The notes: generated by a model from the letters alone, not told the origin. Positions 39,496 through 47,951 are shown, counted from the stretch's first letter. The stretch is DNA of 64,000 nucleotides from Cryobacterium sp. PAMC25264 (GCF_019443325.1 NZ_CP080383.1:3410001-3474000); one strand, 5' to 3'. Numbers and translations: made by a program.

Positions 39496-39535
39496 TCGTG
39501 GCGCAGGAAAGAGTGCCACCTTTCCTGCGCCACGA
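39496..39535. repeat. 16-bp perfect hairpin
   Basis: TCGTGGCGCAGGAAAG (39496-39511), loop AGTGCCAC, CTTTCCTGCGCCACGA (39520-39535), a perfect stem. The left arm repeats a CCTCGTGGCGCAGG seen just before (39476-39489). There is no U-tract. It lies 110 nt after nhaA. Confidence 0.85.
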
Positions 39536-39604
39536 CACTTTTCCCGCGCCGCGGCGCTCGCCCCCGCTCAGGCATCCGTCACAGTGCATACCCGGATGCC
39601 GCGC

Positions 39605-39680
39605 GGCACGCGAGAACACTCGGGGCACGCGCAAGTGCTCGCGGCACGCGAAGATGCTCGCGGCACGCGCAAGTGCTCGC
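39605..39680. repeat. Four tandem 19-nt repeats
   Basis: Units begin at 39605, 39624, 39643 and 39662, with consensus GGCACGCGCAAGTGCTCGC. The second and fourth units are identical. A GCTCGCGGCG near the end of the last unit pairs with CGCCGCGAGC about 25 nt later. The whole stretch 39387-39786 has no gene, only this array, the hairpin at 39496 and other short repeats (ACCTCCCCGCGC twice). Confidence 0.85.
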
Positions 39681-39906
39681 GGCGGGTGATAGTGCGCTGC
39701 TTTCCGCACGCCGCGAGCCTTTTTGCACGCTGCGAGCACGAACCCCCGCGACGAGACCAAGGGTTCGCACGCACGAGGGCCCTACGTGTCAGGGTTGGGT
39801 GAGGCCAGTAGCTCAGAGCAAGTCCGCCGTTTGATGTAGGGCGAGAACCAGGAAGTCCCCGATCATGTCCAGCCCATCGTTGATCGTCGTGCGCGACGAT
39901 AGTTCC

Positions 39907-40305
39907 ATGAGTAACCGAAGTCCCGGCCCAAGGTCCGGCGGTCCCACGCCCCGCCGGTCCTACACGCCCGCGCAGAAGCTTGAGCATCTAGCCGCCTATG
40001 ACGATGCCATCACCCGTAACGAGGGCGGCGCGTATTTGCGCGAGCAGGGCATCTATTCCTCGCAGATCACGGAGTGGCGAAAGCTCCGCGACGCGGGCGT
40101 TCTTGAGGGTAAACAGCCGGGCGAGAAGATCGGCCGGTTGAGCGCGGAGCAAGCCGAGATCGCGAAGTTGCGCCGGCAACTGTCGCAGGCTGAGCAGCGG
40201 TTGGCGACCACGGAAGTAGCGCTGACGATCATGGGAAAAGCACACGAGCTCTTGGAGCAGTTGTCCAAGAGCTCGCGGGACGAACCCCCGCACACGAAAT
40301 CCTGA
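39907..40305 (+). CDS. IS3-family transposase OrfA
   Basis: 132 residues. Helix-turn-helix (QKLEHLAAYDDAITRNEGGA, IYSSQITEWRKLRDAGVL) followed by a coiled-coil (EIAKLRRQLSQAEQRLATTE), the standard OrfA plan. The TGA stop overlaps the ATG of orfB by one base (TGATG), so expression of orfB may use translational coupling instead of the usual -1 slip. A longer frame from 39865 is possible. Confidence 0.85.
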   Translation: MSNRSPGPRSGGPTPRRSYTPAQKLEHLAAYDDAITRNEGGAYLREQGIYSSQITEWRKLRDAGVLEGKQPGEKIGRLSAEQAEIAKLRRQLSQAEQRLATTEVALTIMGKAHELLEQLSKSSRDEPPHTKS

Positions 40306-41314
40306 TGGCCGCCTACCGCGACCTCACCGCCGCAAACGTCCCGACCCGCACCGCGGCCCGGCTGGCCGGAGTATCTCGGGCCACCGCAACGCGAACACCG
40401 GTCCAAACCCCGACACGGCGGGTCTCGGCGGTGCCAGTGAACAAGCTCAGCGAGGCCGAGCGAGCCCAGATCCTGACGTTGGTTCTATCGCCCGAGCTGG
40501 TGGATCTGGCGCCGATCCAGATCTATGCCCGCCTGCTGGATCAGGGCGTGTATCTGGCGTCGATCTCCACGATTTACCGGGTGTTGGCGACGAACAAGCT
40601 CGTCAAGGAACGCCGCCGTCTGGCCCGCCACCCTGCCCGGGCGATCCCGGAACTGGTCGCGACCGGGCCCGGCCAGGTCTACTCGTGGGACATCACCAAG
40701 CTCGCCGGGCCCGTCAAAGGCCGCTACTTCGACTGCTACGTCATGATCGATATCTACTCCCGCTACATCGTCGGCGCCTACGTTCACGCCTCAGAATCCG
40801 GCCAGCTCGCGGTCGAGATGATGAAGGAAACCTTCGGCATCCACGGCGTTCCCCACGTCGTTCACGCCGACCGCGGCACGTCGATGACATCGAAAACCGT
40901 GGCCGCGCTGCTCTCGACCTGGAGGTCACGAAGTCGCATTCGCGGCCTCGGGTCAGCAACGACAACCCGTACTCCGAGGCGTGGTTCAAGACGCTGAAGT
41001 TCGCCCCGGTGTTCCCGGAACGCTTCGGCACTCTCGGCGAAGCACGCCTCTTCATGAACCGATTCGTCGAGGACTACAACCACACCCACCACCACACCGG
41101 CATCGGGTTGAACACGCCCGCCGACGTCCACTACGGCCTCGCCGCCGGCCGCGCCATCGAACGCGGCAAGGTCCTCGCCGCCGCCCGAGCACAGAACCCG
41201 GAACGCTTCAGCAGCAGTGCCCCACCGAAGATCCTCGCCCTACCCGGGCCAGCCTGGATCAACCAACCAGCCGAACCAGCCGTCGTGGAGGCCGAACGGA
41301 AACTAGCCGCCTAA
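40305..41314 (+). CDS. IS3-family transposase OrfB, frameshifted
   Basis: About 336 residues after correction. HTH_21 region, then the integrase core: first Asp in QVYSWDITKLAGP, second Asp in HVVHADRGTSM, Glu in NPYSEAWFKTLKF. Between the second Asp and the Glu the frame breaks at about 40916 (CTCTCGACC should be CTCTCGGACC). As given, the DDE triad is not in a single frame, so either the element is dead or a base is missing. The C-terminus ends VEAERKLAA. Confidence 0.88.
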
Positions 41315-41374
41315 ACTCACGCTGGCCTCATTCGGGACTGCCCCGAGTTCAGTTGACTCAATGGGTTAGTGGTT

Positions 41375-42238
41375 TCACGCGGCTTTGAGGGCCACGTTTA
41401 TTGTCTCAAACTCGATGGGGGTGAGCTTGCCAAGGCGGCGTTGCCGGCGCTTGCGGTGGTAGGTCCGCTCGATCCAGACAACGATCGCGAGGCGTAGTTC
41501 ATCCCTCGTCGCCCATCGCTGCCGATCGAGGACGTTCTTCTGTAGCAGCGCGAAGAATGACTCCATCGCGGCGTTGTCACCGCATGCGCCGACGCGGCCC
41601 ATCGAGCCGGTGATGCCGTTGTTCTTCAGCACCCGCACGAAGGCGTTCGAGCGGAATTGAGAGCCACGATCGGAGTGCAGGATCGTGCCTGCGATGGTGC
41701 GCTGGCCGATCGCATTGCGGGCAGCGGCGACGGCCAGAGAGGCTTTCATTCTGGAGTCGATGGAGTAGCCGACGATCTTGTTCGAGTAGACGTCCTTGAT
41801 CGCGCAGAGGTAGAGCTTGCCCTCGTCCGTGCGGTGCTCGGTGATGTCGGTCAGCCAAAGCTGGTTCGGGCGTGTCGCGGTGAATTTCCGCTCGACGAGA
41901 TCGTCGTGCACGGGCGGGCCCGCCTTGCGCGTGAGGCCACGTTTCTTCGCAAACACGCTCCAGAGCCGCTGCTGGGAGCAGATCCGCCAGACCCGGTTCT
42001 CGCCCGCGGTGAGGCCGGCTTGGTGGAGTTCGTCGGCGATGAAGCGGTAGCCGAACGCGGGGTCATCGTGGTGGGCGTCCCAGGCAGCGTTGGTGAGGTG
42101 GGCGTCGTCCCAATCGCGCTGCGAGACGGGGTTGCGCTTCCATTGGTAGAACGCTTGTTTAGAGAAGCGCAAGACCCGGCAGGTCACCGTGACGGGAACA
42201 CCGTCGACGGCCAGTTCGAGGACCAGCGGGTACATCAT
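41375..42238 (-). CDS. IS3-family transposase OrfB
   Basis: 287 residues, intact. HTH_21 region (FGYRFIADELHQAGL) then rve core with Asp in LWLTDITEHRT, Asp in ILHSDRGSQFRS and Glu in NAAMESFFALLQKN. It starts ATG 42238 and its frame overlaps the stop of orfA (AAAATGATG), giving coupling or slippage. The C-terminus (RRQRRLGKLTPIEFETI) is the usual ending. Confidence 0.92.
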   Translation of the reverse strand: MMYPLVLELAVDGVPVTVTCRVLRFSKQAFYQWKRNPVSQRDWDDAHLTNAAWDAHHDDPAFGYRFIADELHQAGLTAGENRVWRICSQQRLWSVFAKKRGLTRKAGPPVHDDLVERKFTATRPNQLWLTDITEHRTDEGKLYLCAIKDVYSNKIVGYSIDSRMKASLAVAAARNAIGQRTIAGTILHSDRGSQFRSNAFVRVLKNNGITGSMGRVGACGDNAAMESFFALLQKNVLDRQRWATRDELRLAIVVWIERTYHRKRRQRRLGKLTPIEFETINVALKAA

Positions 42239-42519
42239 TTTGGGTTGACGTCCCGGGACAGGTAGGCCACAGCGCGGCGCATGACCTCGGCTTCCTGCTC
42301 GAGCAGTCGAATGCGTTTCTTCGCTTCTCGCAGCTCGGCGGATTCCTTCTCGGTCACGCCCGGCTTGACGCCTTCTTCGACGTCGGCTTTCTTCAGCCAG
42401 TTCGCCAGGCAGGATTCGGAGATTCCGAAGTCCTTCGCGATCTGTTTCAGCGGTGCTTCGTTCTTCCGGGCGACCGCAACGACGTCACGGCGGAACTCGG
42501 GTGGGTAGGGCTTGGGCAT
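42235..42519 (-). CDS. IS3-family transposase OrfA
   Basis: 94 residues from ATG 42519. MPKPYPPEFRRDVVAVARKN and FGISESCLANWLKKADVEEG form the helix-turn-helix; the rest is a leucine-zipper-like coiled coil (ELREAKKRIRLLEQEAEVMR). It binds the ends and partners OrfB. The A4 run at its 3' end is a possible -1 slip site. Confidence 0.9.
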   Translation of the reverse strand: MPKPYPPEFRRDVVAVARKNEAPLKQIAKDFGISESCLANWLKKADVEEGVKPGVTEKESAELREAKKRIRLLEQEAEVMRRAVAYLSRDVNPK

Positions 42520-42610
42520 GTTGACATCTTTCCAGCGAAGACGAATCTCCACAGGTTAGGAGTCAACTAAACCGGGGGCAGTCCCTTCACCTTGACAAAT
42601 TCCGGGGCGA

Positions 42611-42650
42611 GCCGCACACACATACACGCACACGCACACACACACACACA
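42611..42650. repeat. CA-rich dinucleotide tract
   Basis: A run of CACACACA with interruptions (ATACACG, CGCACACG), ending (CA)8 followed by CCCGTATACAC. It lies between the right end of the nested IS pair and the ABC permease gene. Confidence 0.85.
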
Positions 42651-42664
42651 CCCGTATACACGAA

Positions 42665-42695
42665 ACAGAGGGTGCGCCACCGGCACACCCTCTGT
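42665..42695 (-). terminator. Hairpin terminator of the ABC permease operon
   Basis: ACAGAGGGTGCGCC / GGCACACCCTCTGT with a single mismatch and loop ACC, 28 nt after the permease stop. The transcript then has a short U run (TTTC). Confidence 0.7.
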
Positions 42696-42722
42696 CAGAA
42701 CCGGCCCGGAAGGCCAGCGGAA

Positions 42723-44012
42723 CTACTCGTAGCGGAGCGACTCGATCGGGTCCTGGCGGGCGGCGCGCAGGGCCGGGATGGTGCCGGCCAGGAAGGCCAG
42801 TCCCATCACGGTGAGCACGATCGTGGCCAGGGCCGCCGGATCGAAGGCCACCAGGGTGAGCCCCGGCAGATCGGCCAGCAGGGTGTCGGCAAGCAGGGCG
42901 TTGGCAGCCGTGCCGGCCAGCATGCCCACGGCCACACCGATGGCGCTACCGAGGAATCCGATGAAGACGGCCTCGAGGCTGAACAGGCCGAAGATCTTGC
43001 CGCCGCCCAAGCCCATGGCCTTCATCAGGCCGATCTCCCGGGTACGTTCCTGCACGCTCATCAGCAGAGTGTTGACGATGCCGAAGCCGGCGGCCAGCAG
43101 GGCGATCACGGCGAAGGCGTTGAGGACCAGCACGATGCCGTCGATGACGGCCTTGAAGGCGCCGATCGCGTCCTGCACGGTGGTGCCGGTGTAGCCCAGG
43201 TCACTCAGCGACGTCTTGAGGGCGCTGAGGTCCGCATCCGTACCGGTGGGGTCGAACCGCACGATGGCCTGCGCGTAGCTGTCCTTGCCCGCGTCGGAGA
43301 GGCCGATGCTCTGGGTGTCGTAGAGGGTCTGGGTCAGTGCCTCGTTCGCGGTGAACGCGGTCGAACCCACCAGGCCCTCCTCCGCTACGCCCACGATGGT
43401 GGCGGTGACCTGCGACTGCGTGCCCTGCACATCCGTCACGCCGAAGGTCAGCGTCTGTCCAACCGCGGCATCCGCATCGGAGAACCCGAGGGCGTCGACG
43501 TAGGAGACCGGGATGGCGACCTCGTTGGCGGTGCTGGCAGAGTCGGGTTCGGCGCCGGCGGCCAGGTCCAGGGCCATGCCGGGAATGAAGCTGCCGACGG
43601 TGGCCTCATAGGCGGTGCCGTCGCCGACCTGCACGTAGTCCGGGCTCACCCGCAGCTGCGGTTCGACCGAGAGCACACCGTCGACACCTTCGATGGCGGT
43701 GAGGTCGGTGGAGGTGAGGGCCACGACGGTGGAGCCGGGGCGGCCCGTCGCGGCGGCGACGGCCTTGGCGTCGGGGTCGTACTCGACCGGGCCATCCGTC
43801 GTGTCTTCGGCGGCCTTGGTGACCGTGATCACGTCGTCGGCGCCGATCGAGGCCACCGTGGTGTCGATGTACTGGTTGATGCCGGTGCCGACCCCGCTGG
43901 TGAGGGTGAGGGTGAACGCGCCGATGAAGATGGCGAGCACGGTGAGGGTGGTGCGGGTCTTGCTGCGCAGGCTGTTCTTCACGGCCGTGCGGATCAGGTC
44001 GAAGACGTTCAC
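42723..44012 (-). CDS. ABC transporter permease (MacB/FtsX type)
   Basis: 429 residues: one N-terminal helix (TTLTVLAIFIGAFTLTLTSG), an extracytoplasmic MacB_PCD-like domain, and three C-terminal helices (AFAVIALLAAGFGIVNTLLM, EAVFIGFLGSAIGVAVG, ALATIVLTVMGLAFLAG). The motif SVQERTREIGLMKAMG is characteristic. GTG 44012 overlaps the ATPase stop (GTGA). Such exporters move peptides, lipoproteins or antibiotics; the substrate is unknown. It is divergent from the two-component system at 45109, which may regulate it. Confidence 0.9.
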   Translation of the reverse strand: MNVFDLIRTAVKNSLRSKTRTTLTVLAIFIGAFTLTLTSGVGTGINQYIDTTVASIGADDVITVTKAAEDTTDGPVEYDPDAKAVAAATGRPGSTVVALTSTDLTAIEGVDGVLSVEPQLRVSPDYVQVGDGTAYEATVGSFIPGMALDLAAGAEPDSASTANEVAIPVSYVDALGFSDADAAVGQTLTFGVTDVQGTQSQVTATIVGVAEEGLVGSTAFTANEALTQTLYDTQSIGLSDAGKDSYAQAIVRFDPTGTDADLSALKTSLSDLGYTGTTVQDAIGAFKAVIDGIVLVLNAFAVIALLAAGFGIVNTLLMSVQERTREIGLMKAMGLGGGKIFGLFSLEAVFIGFLGSAIGVAVGMLAGTAANALLADTLLADLPGLTLVAFDPAALATIVLTVMGLAFLAGTIPALRAARQDPIESLRYE

Positions 44013-44755
44013 GCGCGTGCCTCCCCGGTGATCGGTGCGGACGTCGGGGCCGCGACCGCGGTCGGCTCCCCGTGCAGACTGTCGGTGATGAGACCGTCGC
44101 GGATGTACACCCGGCGGTCGCACCGGGCGGCGAGGTCCTCGTCGTGGGTCACGATGATCAGCGTGATGCCCTTCTCCTTCTGCAGCGAGAAGAGGATGTC
44201 CTCCACGACCTTGCCGGTGGCGGAGTCGAGGTTGCCCGTGGGCTCGTCGGCGAAGATCACGCTGGGGTTGTTCACCAGCGCCCGGGCGATCACCACACGC
44301 TGCTTCTGGCCGCCGGAGAGGTCGGTGGCCTTGTTCTTCGCCTTGTCGGCCAGTTCCAGCTGCTCCAGCGCCGCCATGCCGCGGCGCTTGCGTTCGGCCC
44401 CGCTCACGCCGGCGATCTGCAGCGGCAGCGTCACGTTGTCGAGCACGCTCGTATTGGGGGTGAGGAAGAACTGCTGGAAGACGAACCCGAAGGTCTCGTT
44501 GCGGGTCTGGTTGACGACGCGGCCGCTCAGCGAGCCGGCATCGCGTCCACTCAGCTCCACGGCCCCGGTGGTGGGGTTGTCGAGCAGCGCGAGCAGGTGC
44601 ATGAGCGTGGACTTGCCCGATCCGCTCTTGCCCACGATGGCGATGGACTCGCCCTGCTGAATGTCGAGGGAGACGCCCTTGAGGGCGTCGAACCGGGTGG
44701 CGCCGCGACCGTACGACTTGTGAATGTCGCGGGCGGCGAGAATGGGCACGGTCAT
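44009..44755 (-). CDS. ABC transporter ATP-binding protein (MacB/LolD type)
   Basis: 248 residues. Walker A GKSGSGKST (about residues 43-51), Q-loop VFQQFFL, signature LSGGQKQRV, Walker B VIFADEPTGNLD and H-loop IIVTHDEDLA are all present. It powers the permease at 42723-44012. AGGAGA lies upstream of ATG 44755. The C-terminal 25 residues are Ala/Pro/Thr-rich. Confidence 0.93.
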   Translation of the reverse strand: MTVPILAARDIHKSYGRGATRFDALKGVSLDIQQGESIAIVGKSGSGKSTLMHLLALLDNPTTGAVELSGRDAGSLSGRVVNQTRNETFGFVFQQFFLTPNTSVLDNVTLPLQIAGVSGAERKRRGMAALEQLELADKAKNKATDLSGGQKQRVVIARALVNNPSVIFADEPTGNLDSATGKVVEDILFSLQKEKGITLIIVTHDEDLAARCDRRVYIRDGLITDSLHGEPTAVAAPTSAPITGEARA

Positions 44756-45108
44756 GGGGTGGCTCTCCTGAAAAATGCGTCGGTGATGCGGATGCGGATG
44801 GTGCGACTGCGGCCGGTGCAAGTCAGCGTGTGCGGCGGTTCGGCTGCGGTCTGGGCTGCGTTGGCGTGCCTGCCGGGCCGGCCCACCAACGAACCGGCCC
44901 AACGGCACTCCCCAGTCTCGCGGGGCGGGCCGAGCCGGGCGTCCTCCCGGCGTAGCAACCTGGCCTACCGCCAACGGTGTCGGCGGAGCATGGTTCGGCG
45001 GCAGCGTACCGCGATCGTGGTACGCCCAGCACCCACGCCCGCGGGCAGACGCGGCCCCGGTTCGGTTGGCACAATGGGACGAGCCCGATTACCGGGCGGG
45101 AGGACAGC
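44756..45108. other. 353-nt divergent promoter region
   Basis: No gene is supported between the ABC ATPase and the sensor kinase. A near-perfect 22-nt palindrome lies at 45004-45025. The rest is GC-rich sequence with no clear -35/-10 pair by eye. Confidence 0.6.
45004..45025. promoter_or_regulatory. 22-nt palindrome upstream of the sensor kinase
   Basis: GCGTACC-GCGATCGT-GGTACGC: the outer seven bases are perfectly complementary and the centre CGATCG is itself palindromic. It is 84 nt before the kinase ATG and 249 nt before the ABC ATPase start, a good position for a response-regulator or repressor site. Confidence 0.5.
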
Positions 45109-46425
45109 ATGCCGAACTCGCGCGAAACCGCCGCATCGCAGCATCCTTCCCGCGCGCCTTTTCGCCGGCCGACGCCTGCGGTGACCGATCCCGAACCGTT
45201 CGAGCGGTCCTTTTCGCCGCTGTCCCGGTTGCCCGCCTGGCTGCGGGACCTCATCGTGGCGCTGTTCGTGCTCGGCCCGAGCCTTGCCCCGCACAGCCTC
45301 GGCGGCGCGGCCACCTCGAGCGTCGCCGCCGCCATTCTGGTGTTGGTCTCGGCCGGCTCGGTACTGTTGCGCCGCCGCGCACCGCTGGTGGGGGCATCCG
45401 CGGCCGTCGTCGCCTGCGTGCTGGGGCTCGCCGTCGACGGACCGATCGTGTCGTACCTGATTGCGGTGTTGATCGGGATTTTCGCGGTGGCCCGCTGGCA
45501 GCCGCGACGCACCTCGCTGCTGTTCTCCGCCGCCACGGTGGTTCTCCTGGCCGCCGCCACCGTCGCGTTCCTCGAGACCCCGTGGAACGACGCCCGGGCG
45601 ATGTTGCAGCTGGCGGCCTTTGTCGGCTTCGCGACCGCGGCCGGTGACGCCAACAAGTCGCATTCCGCCTATATCCGCGGCATCACCGAGCGCGCCCGCC
45701 GCGCCGAGGAGACCAAGGAGTCCGAGGCGCTGCGCCGGGTGGCCGAGGAACGCCTGCGGATCGCCCGCGACCTGCACGACCTCCTCGCGCACCAGATCGC
45801 GGTGATCAATCTGCACTCGAGCGTCGCCTCCCAGGCGCTGCCCGACCGGCCCGCCGACGCCGAGAAGTCGCTGGCCACCATCCGTGAGGCCGCACGCACC
45901 GTGCTCGGCGAGATCGGCAGCCTGCTCAACGTGCTGCGGGCGCCGGATGCCGCCGCCCTCGACGAGTCCACGGCGCCCGTCGCCGGGCTCGCCGACCTCG
46001 AGCCGCTTCTGCTGGACTTCGAACGGAGTGGCCTGCGGGTGGAACACCGGGTGGTCGGCATGCCCCGGCCGCTGCCCGGCGCCGTCGACAGTGTCGCTTT
46101 CCGCGTCGCGCAGGAGGCGCTCACCAACGCGCACAAGCACGGCGCGGACCGCTCCTGCCTGCTGCACCTGGACTACCAGCCAACGGGCATCGAGATCACG
46201 GTGACCAACACCGTTACGACACCGCAGCGCGCAGCAGCGGCGGGCACGGATGCGGCGAGCGCCACGGCCGGCGCCGCCGGGCACGGGCTGCTCGGCGCGC
46301 GCGAACGGGTGAGCGCTGTGGACGGCACCCTCACCGCCGTGCGGGGTCCGGGGCCGGTGTTCCGGTTCACCGCGTGGCTCCCCACCGACCTGCCCGCCTC
46401 CTCCCGACCGAATGGTGCCTCATGA
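45109..46425 (+). CDS. Sensor histidine kinase, NarL-type partner (HisKA_3)
   Basis: 438 residues. About four to five membrane helices in residues 45-180, then HisKA_3 with the phosphoacceptor in RIARDLHDLLAHQIAVINLH, and an HATPase_c domain (FRVAQEALTNAHKHGA, GHGLLGARERVSAVDGTL). GGGAGGA precedes ATG 45109. It is followed by its response regulator with ATGA overlap, and it is divergent from an ABC exporter, a typical pairing for antibiotic or envelope-stress sensing (inference). Confidence 0.9.
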   Translation: MPNSRETAASQHPSRAPFRRPTPAVTDPEPFERSFSPLSRLPAWLRDLIVALFVLGPSLAPHSLGGAATSSVAAAILVLVSAGSVLLRRRAPLVGASAAVVACVLGLAVDGPIVSYLIAVLIGIFAVARWQPRRTSLLFSAATVVLLAAATVAFLETPWNDARAMLQLAAFVGFATAAGDANKSHSAYIRGITERARRAEETKESEALRRVAEERLRIARDLHDLLAHQIAVINLHSSVASQALPDRPADAEKSLATIREAARTVLGEIGSLLNVLRAPDAAALDESTAPVAGLADLEPLLLDFERSGLRVEHRVVGMPRPLPGAVDSVAFRVAQEALTNAHKHGADRSCLLHLDYQPTGIEITVTNTVTTPQRAAAAGTDAASATAGAAGHGLLGARERVSAVDGTLTAVRGPGPVFRFTAWLPTDLPASSRPNGAS

Positions 46426-47093
46426 TCTCCGTGGTCCTCGCCGATGACCAGACTCTGATCCGCACGGCCGTGGCCGAACTCGTCTCGCACGAAGACGGGT
46501 TCACCGTGGCCGGGCAGGCCGCCAACGGGCGCGAAGCCGTCGACCTGGTTCGCGAGACGCGTCCGGACATCGTGCTCATGGACATCCGGATACCCGTCAT
46601 GGACGGCATCCAGGCCACCGCGGCCATCTGCGCCGACCCGCTGCTGGCGGCGACCCGGATCATCGTGCTCACCACGTTCGAGGAGGACGAGTACGTGCTG
46701 CAGGCCCTGCGCGCCGGGGCAAGTGGTTTCGTGGGTAAGGGCACGGAGGCGCCCGACCTGATGAACGCCATCCGCACCGTGCACGGCGGCGACGCGCTGC
46801 TGTCACCGCGCGCCACCAAGGCCCTGATCGACCGCTACACCGCCCCCGACGCGCCGACCGCCCTCGTGGTGCCGGCCGCTCTGGCGTCGCTCACCGAGCG
46901 GGAGCGCGAGATTCTGCTGCTGGTGGGCAGCGGCCACGCCAACGGTGACATCGCCGCCGAACTGGTGATCAGCCCGCACACCGCCAAGACCCACGTGAAC
47001 CGCATGATGACCAAGCTCGGCGCCCACGACCGGGCCCAGCTGGTGATCATCGCCTACGAGTCCGGCCTGTTGGTTCCCGGCGCCCAAGCCTGA
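46422..47093 (+). CDS. NarL/FixJ-type response regulator
   Basis: 223 residues. Receiver domain with phosphoacceptor in DIVLMDIRIPVMDG and Lys in GFVGKGTEAPDLM; LuxR HTH LTEREREILLLVGSGHANGD to HVNRMMTKLGAHDRAQL. ATG overlaps the kinase stop (ATGA), so the two are co-translated. Likely targets are the divergent ABC operon or itself. Confidence 0.92.
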   Translation: MISVVLADDQTLIRTAVAELVSHEDGFTVAGQAANGREAVDLVRETRPDIVLMDIRIPVMDGIQATAAICADPLLAATRIIVLTTFEEDEYVLQALRAGASGFVGKGTEAPDLMNAIRTVHGGDALLSPRATKALIDRYTAPDAPTALVVPAALASLTEREREILLLVGSGHANGDIAAELVISPHTAKTHVNRMMTKLGAHDRAQLVIIAYESGLLVPGAQA

Positions 47094-47116
47094 CGGGGGC
47101 GTCGGTCCTCCAGGCC

Positions 47117-47689
47117 TCAGCGGTAGTGCAGCTCGCCCCGCGCGGCCTTCTCCACCACGTCACGGATGCGCGCCGCCCGCACCGCGGGCGTCTTGATGCT
47201 GCCGAGCCTGAAGTAGATGCGGAAGCGCTCCACCTTCGTCAGCCCGGCCAGGAACGCGGCGGCGGCCGGGTCGGCGTCCAGTGCTGCCTGCAGGTCATCC
47301 GGGGGCACGGCATCCTTCTGCCGGTAGGCCGCGTCCCACCGTCCGTCGGCCTGGGCGCGTTCCACCTCGGCGAGCCCGGCCGGCTGCATCCGCCCCTGGG
47401 CGATGAGCCGGGCCACGTGCTCCCGGTTCACCTGGGACCAGGGGCTGTTCGTGCGGCGCGGGGAGAAGCCTGTGAGCGTGTAGTCCTCATCGAGCCGGTT
47501 GGTCTGGCCGTCGATCCAGCCGTAGCAGAGCGCCACATCCAGGGCCTCTGACCAGGTCATCCCCGCAGCCGACGAGTTCTTCTTGCGCAGCTTCAGGCGC
47601 ACCCCACCGTGGTCGGGCGTGCCGCGCAGGTAGGCCTCCCATTCCGCGACGGTGACGTCAAGCGTCACCCTGTCCTTCATGCCCACCAT
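47117..47689 (-). CDS. YdeI/OmpD-associated family protein
   Basis: 190 residues. The family signature is clear: WEAYLRGTPDHGGVRLKLRK, WSEALDVALCYGWIDGQTNR, FSPRRTNSPWSQVNREHVARL and the C-terminal ARIRDVVEKAARGELHYR. The family is widespread and poorly characterised; one report links YdeI to antimicrobial peptide resistance. ATG 47689 is used; an internal Met at residue 4 is equally possible. Convergent with the response regulator. Confidence 0.85.
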   Translation of the reverse strand: MVGMKDRVTLDVTVAEWEAYLRGTPDHGGVRLKLRKKNSSAAGMTWSEALDVALCYGWIDGQTNRLDEDYTLTGFSPRRTNSPWSQVNREHVARLIAQGRMQPAGLAEVERAQADGRWDAAYRQKDAVPPDDLQAALDADPAAAAFLAGLTKVERFRIYFRLGSIKTPAVRAARIRDVVEKAARGELHYR

Positions 47690-47852
47690 GGGGCCATTTT
47701 ACGGTGGGTGCGGTTGCCGGCCGAGGCTCGTCAGGACACCGTTTCCAGCGCTCCGCCCGCGGCTGCCGTGCCGCAACACCGTGACGAATCGGCCTCGGGC
47801 TCCGACATAGCTGTACCACCCATCCAGCTCAGCCAAGAAAACCGGGAGACCC

Positions 47853-47951
47853 ATGTTCCTCAGATATCTCATGCCCCTCCTGCTCGGCTTCGCCGCCAAG
47901 CAGCTCAAGAAGAAGAACTCCGCATCCACCAGCCGAACCCGTCGGCGCTAG
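47853..47951 (+). CDS. Small basic single-helix protein
   Basis: 32 residues: MFLRYLMPLLLGFAAKQ, then LKKKNSASTSRTRRR. GGGAGA lies five nt before the ATG. One amphipathic or membrane-inserted helix with a strongly basic tail. The ribosome binding site and codon composition favour a real gene, but no family can be assigned. Confidence 0.55.
   Translation: MFLRYLMPLLLGFAAKQLKKKNSASTSRTRRR

Larger units (their letters stand above)
41334..42585 (-). mobile_element. IS3-family element inserted in the right end of another IS
   Basis: Left end GGGACTGCCCCGAGTTCAGT and right end (reverse) GGGACTGCCCCCGGTTTAGT are imperfect inverted repeats. TTC flanks both sides (41331-41333 and 42586-42588), a 3-bp target duplication as expected for IS3. 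Length 1252 bp. It carries orfA and orfB on the minus strand, both intact. Confidence 0.9.
39787..42597 (+). mobile_element. IS3-family element, interrupted by a second IS
   Basis: The left end TGTCAGGGTTGGGTGAGGCCAG (from 39787) matches, in reverse, the sequence reconstructed at the right: CTGGCCTCATTC (41322-41333) joined to ACCTTGACA (42589-42597) after removing the inserted element. Without the insert the element is about 1556 bp. It carries orfA and orfB on the plus strand. No short flanking duplication is visible (ACG left, AAT right). Confidence 0.8.

Noticed and set aside
39605..39680. CRISPR array
   Set aside because: The 19-nt units are directly adjacent with no spacers, and no cas gene is in the window.
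40305..41314. Programmed -1 frameshift in OrfB
   Set aside because: IS3 slippage occurs between orfA and orfB. This break is inside the catalytic core, at a TCGACC with no slippery run, so it is a missing base or a mutation.
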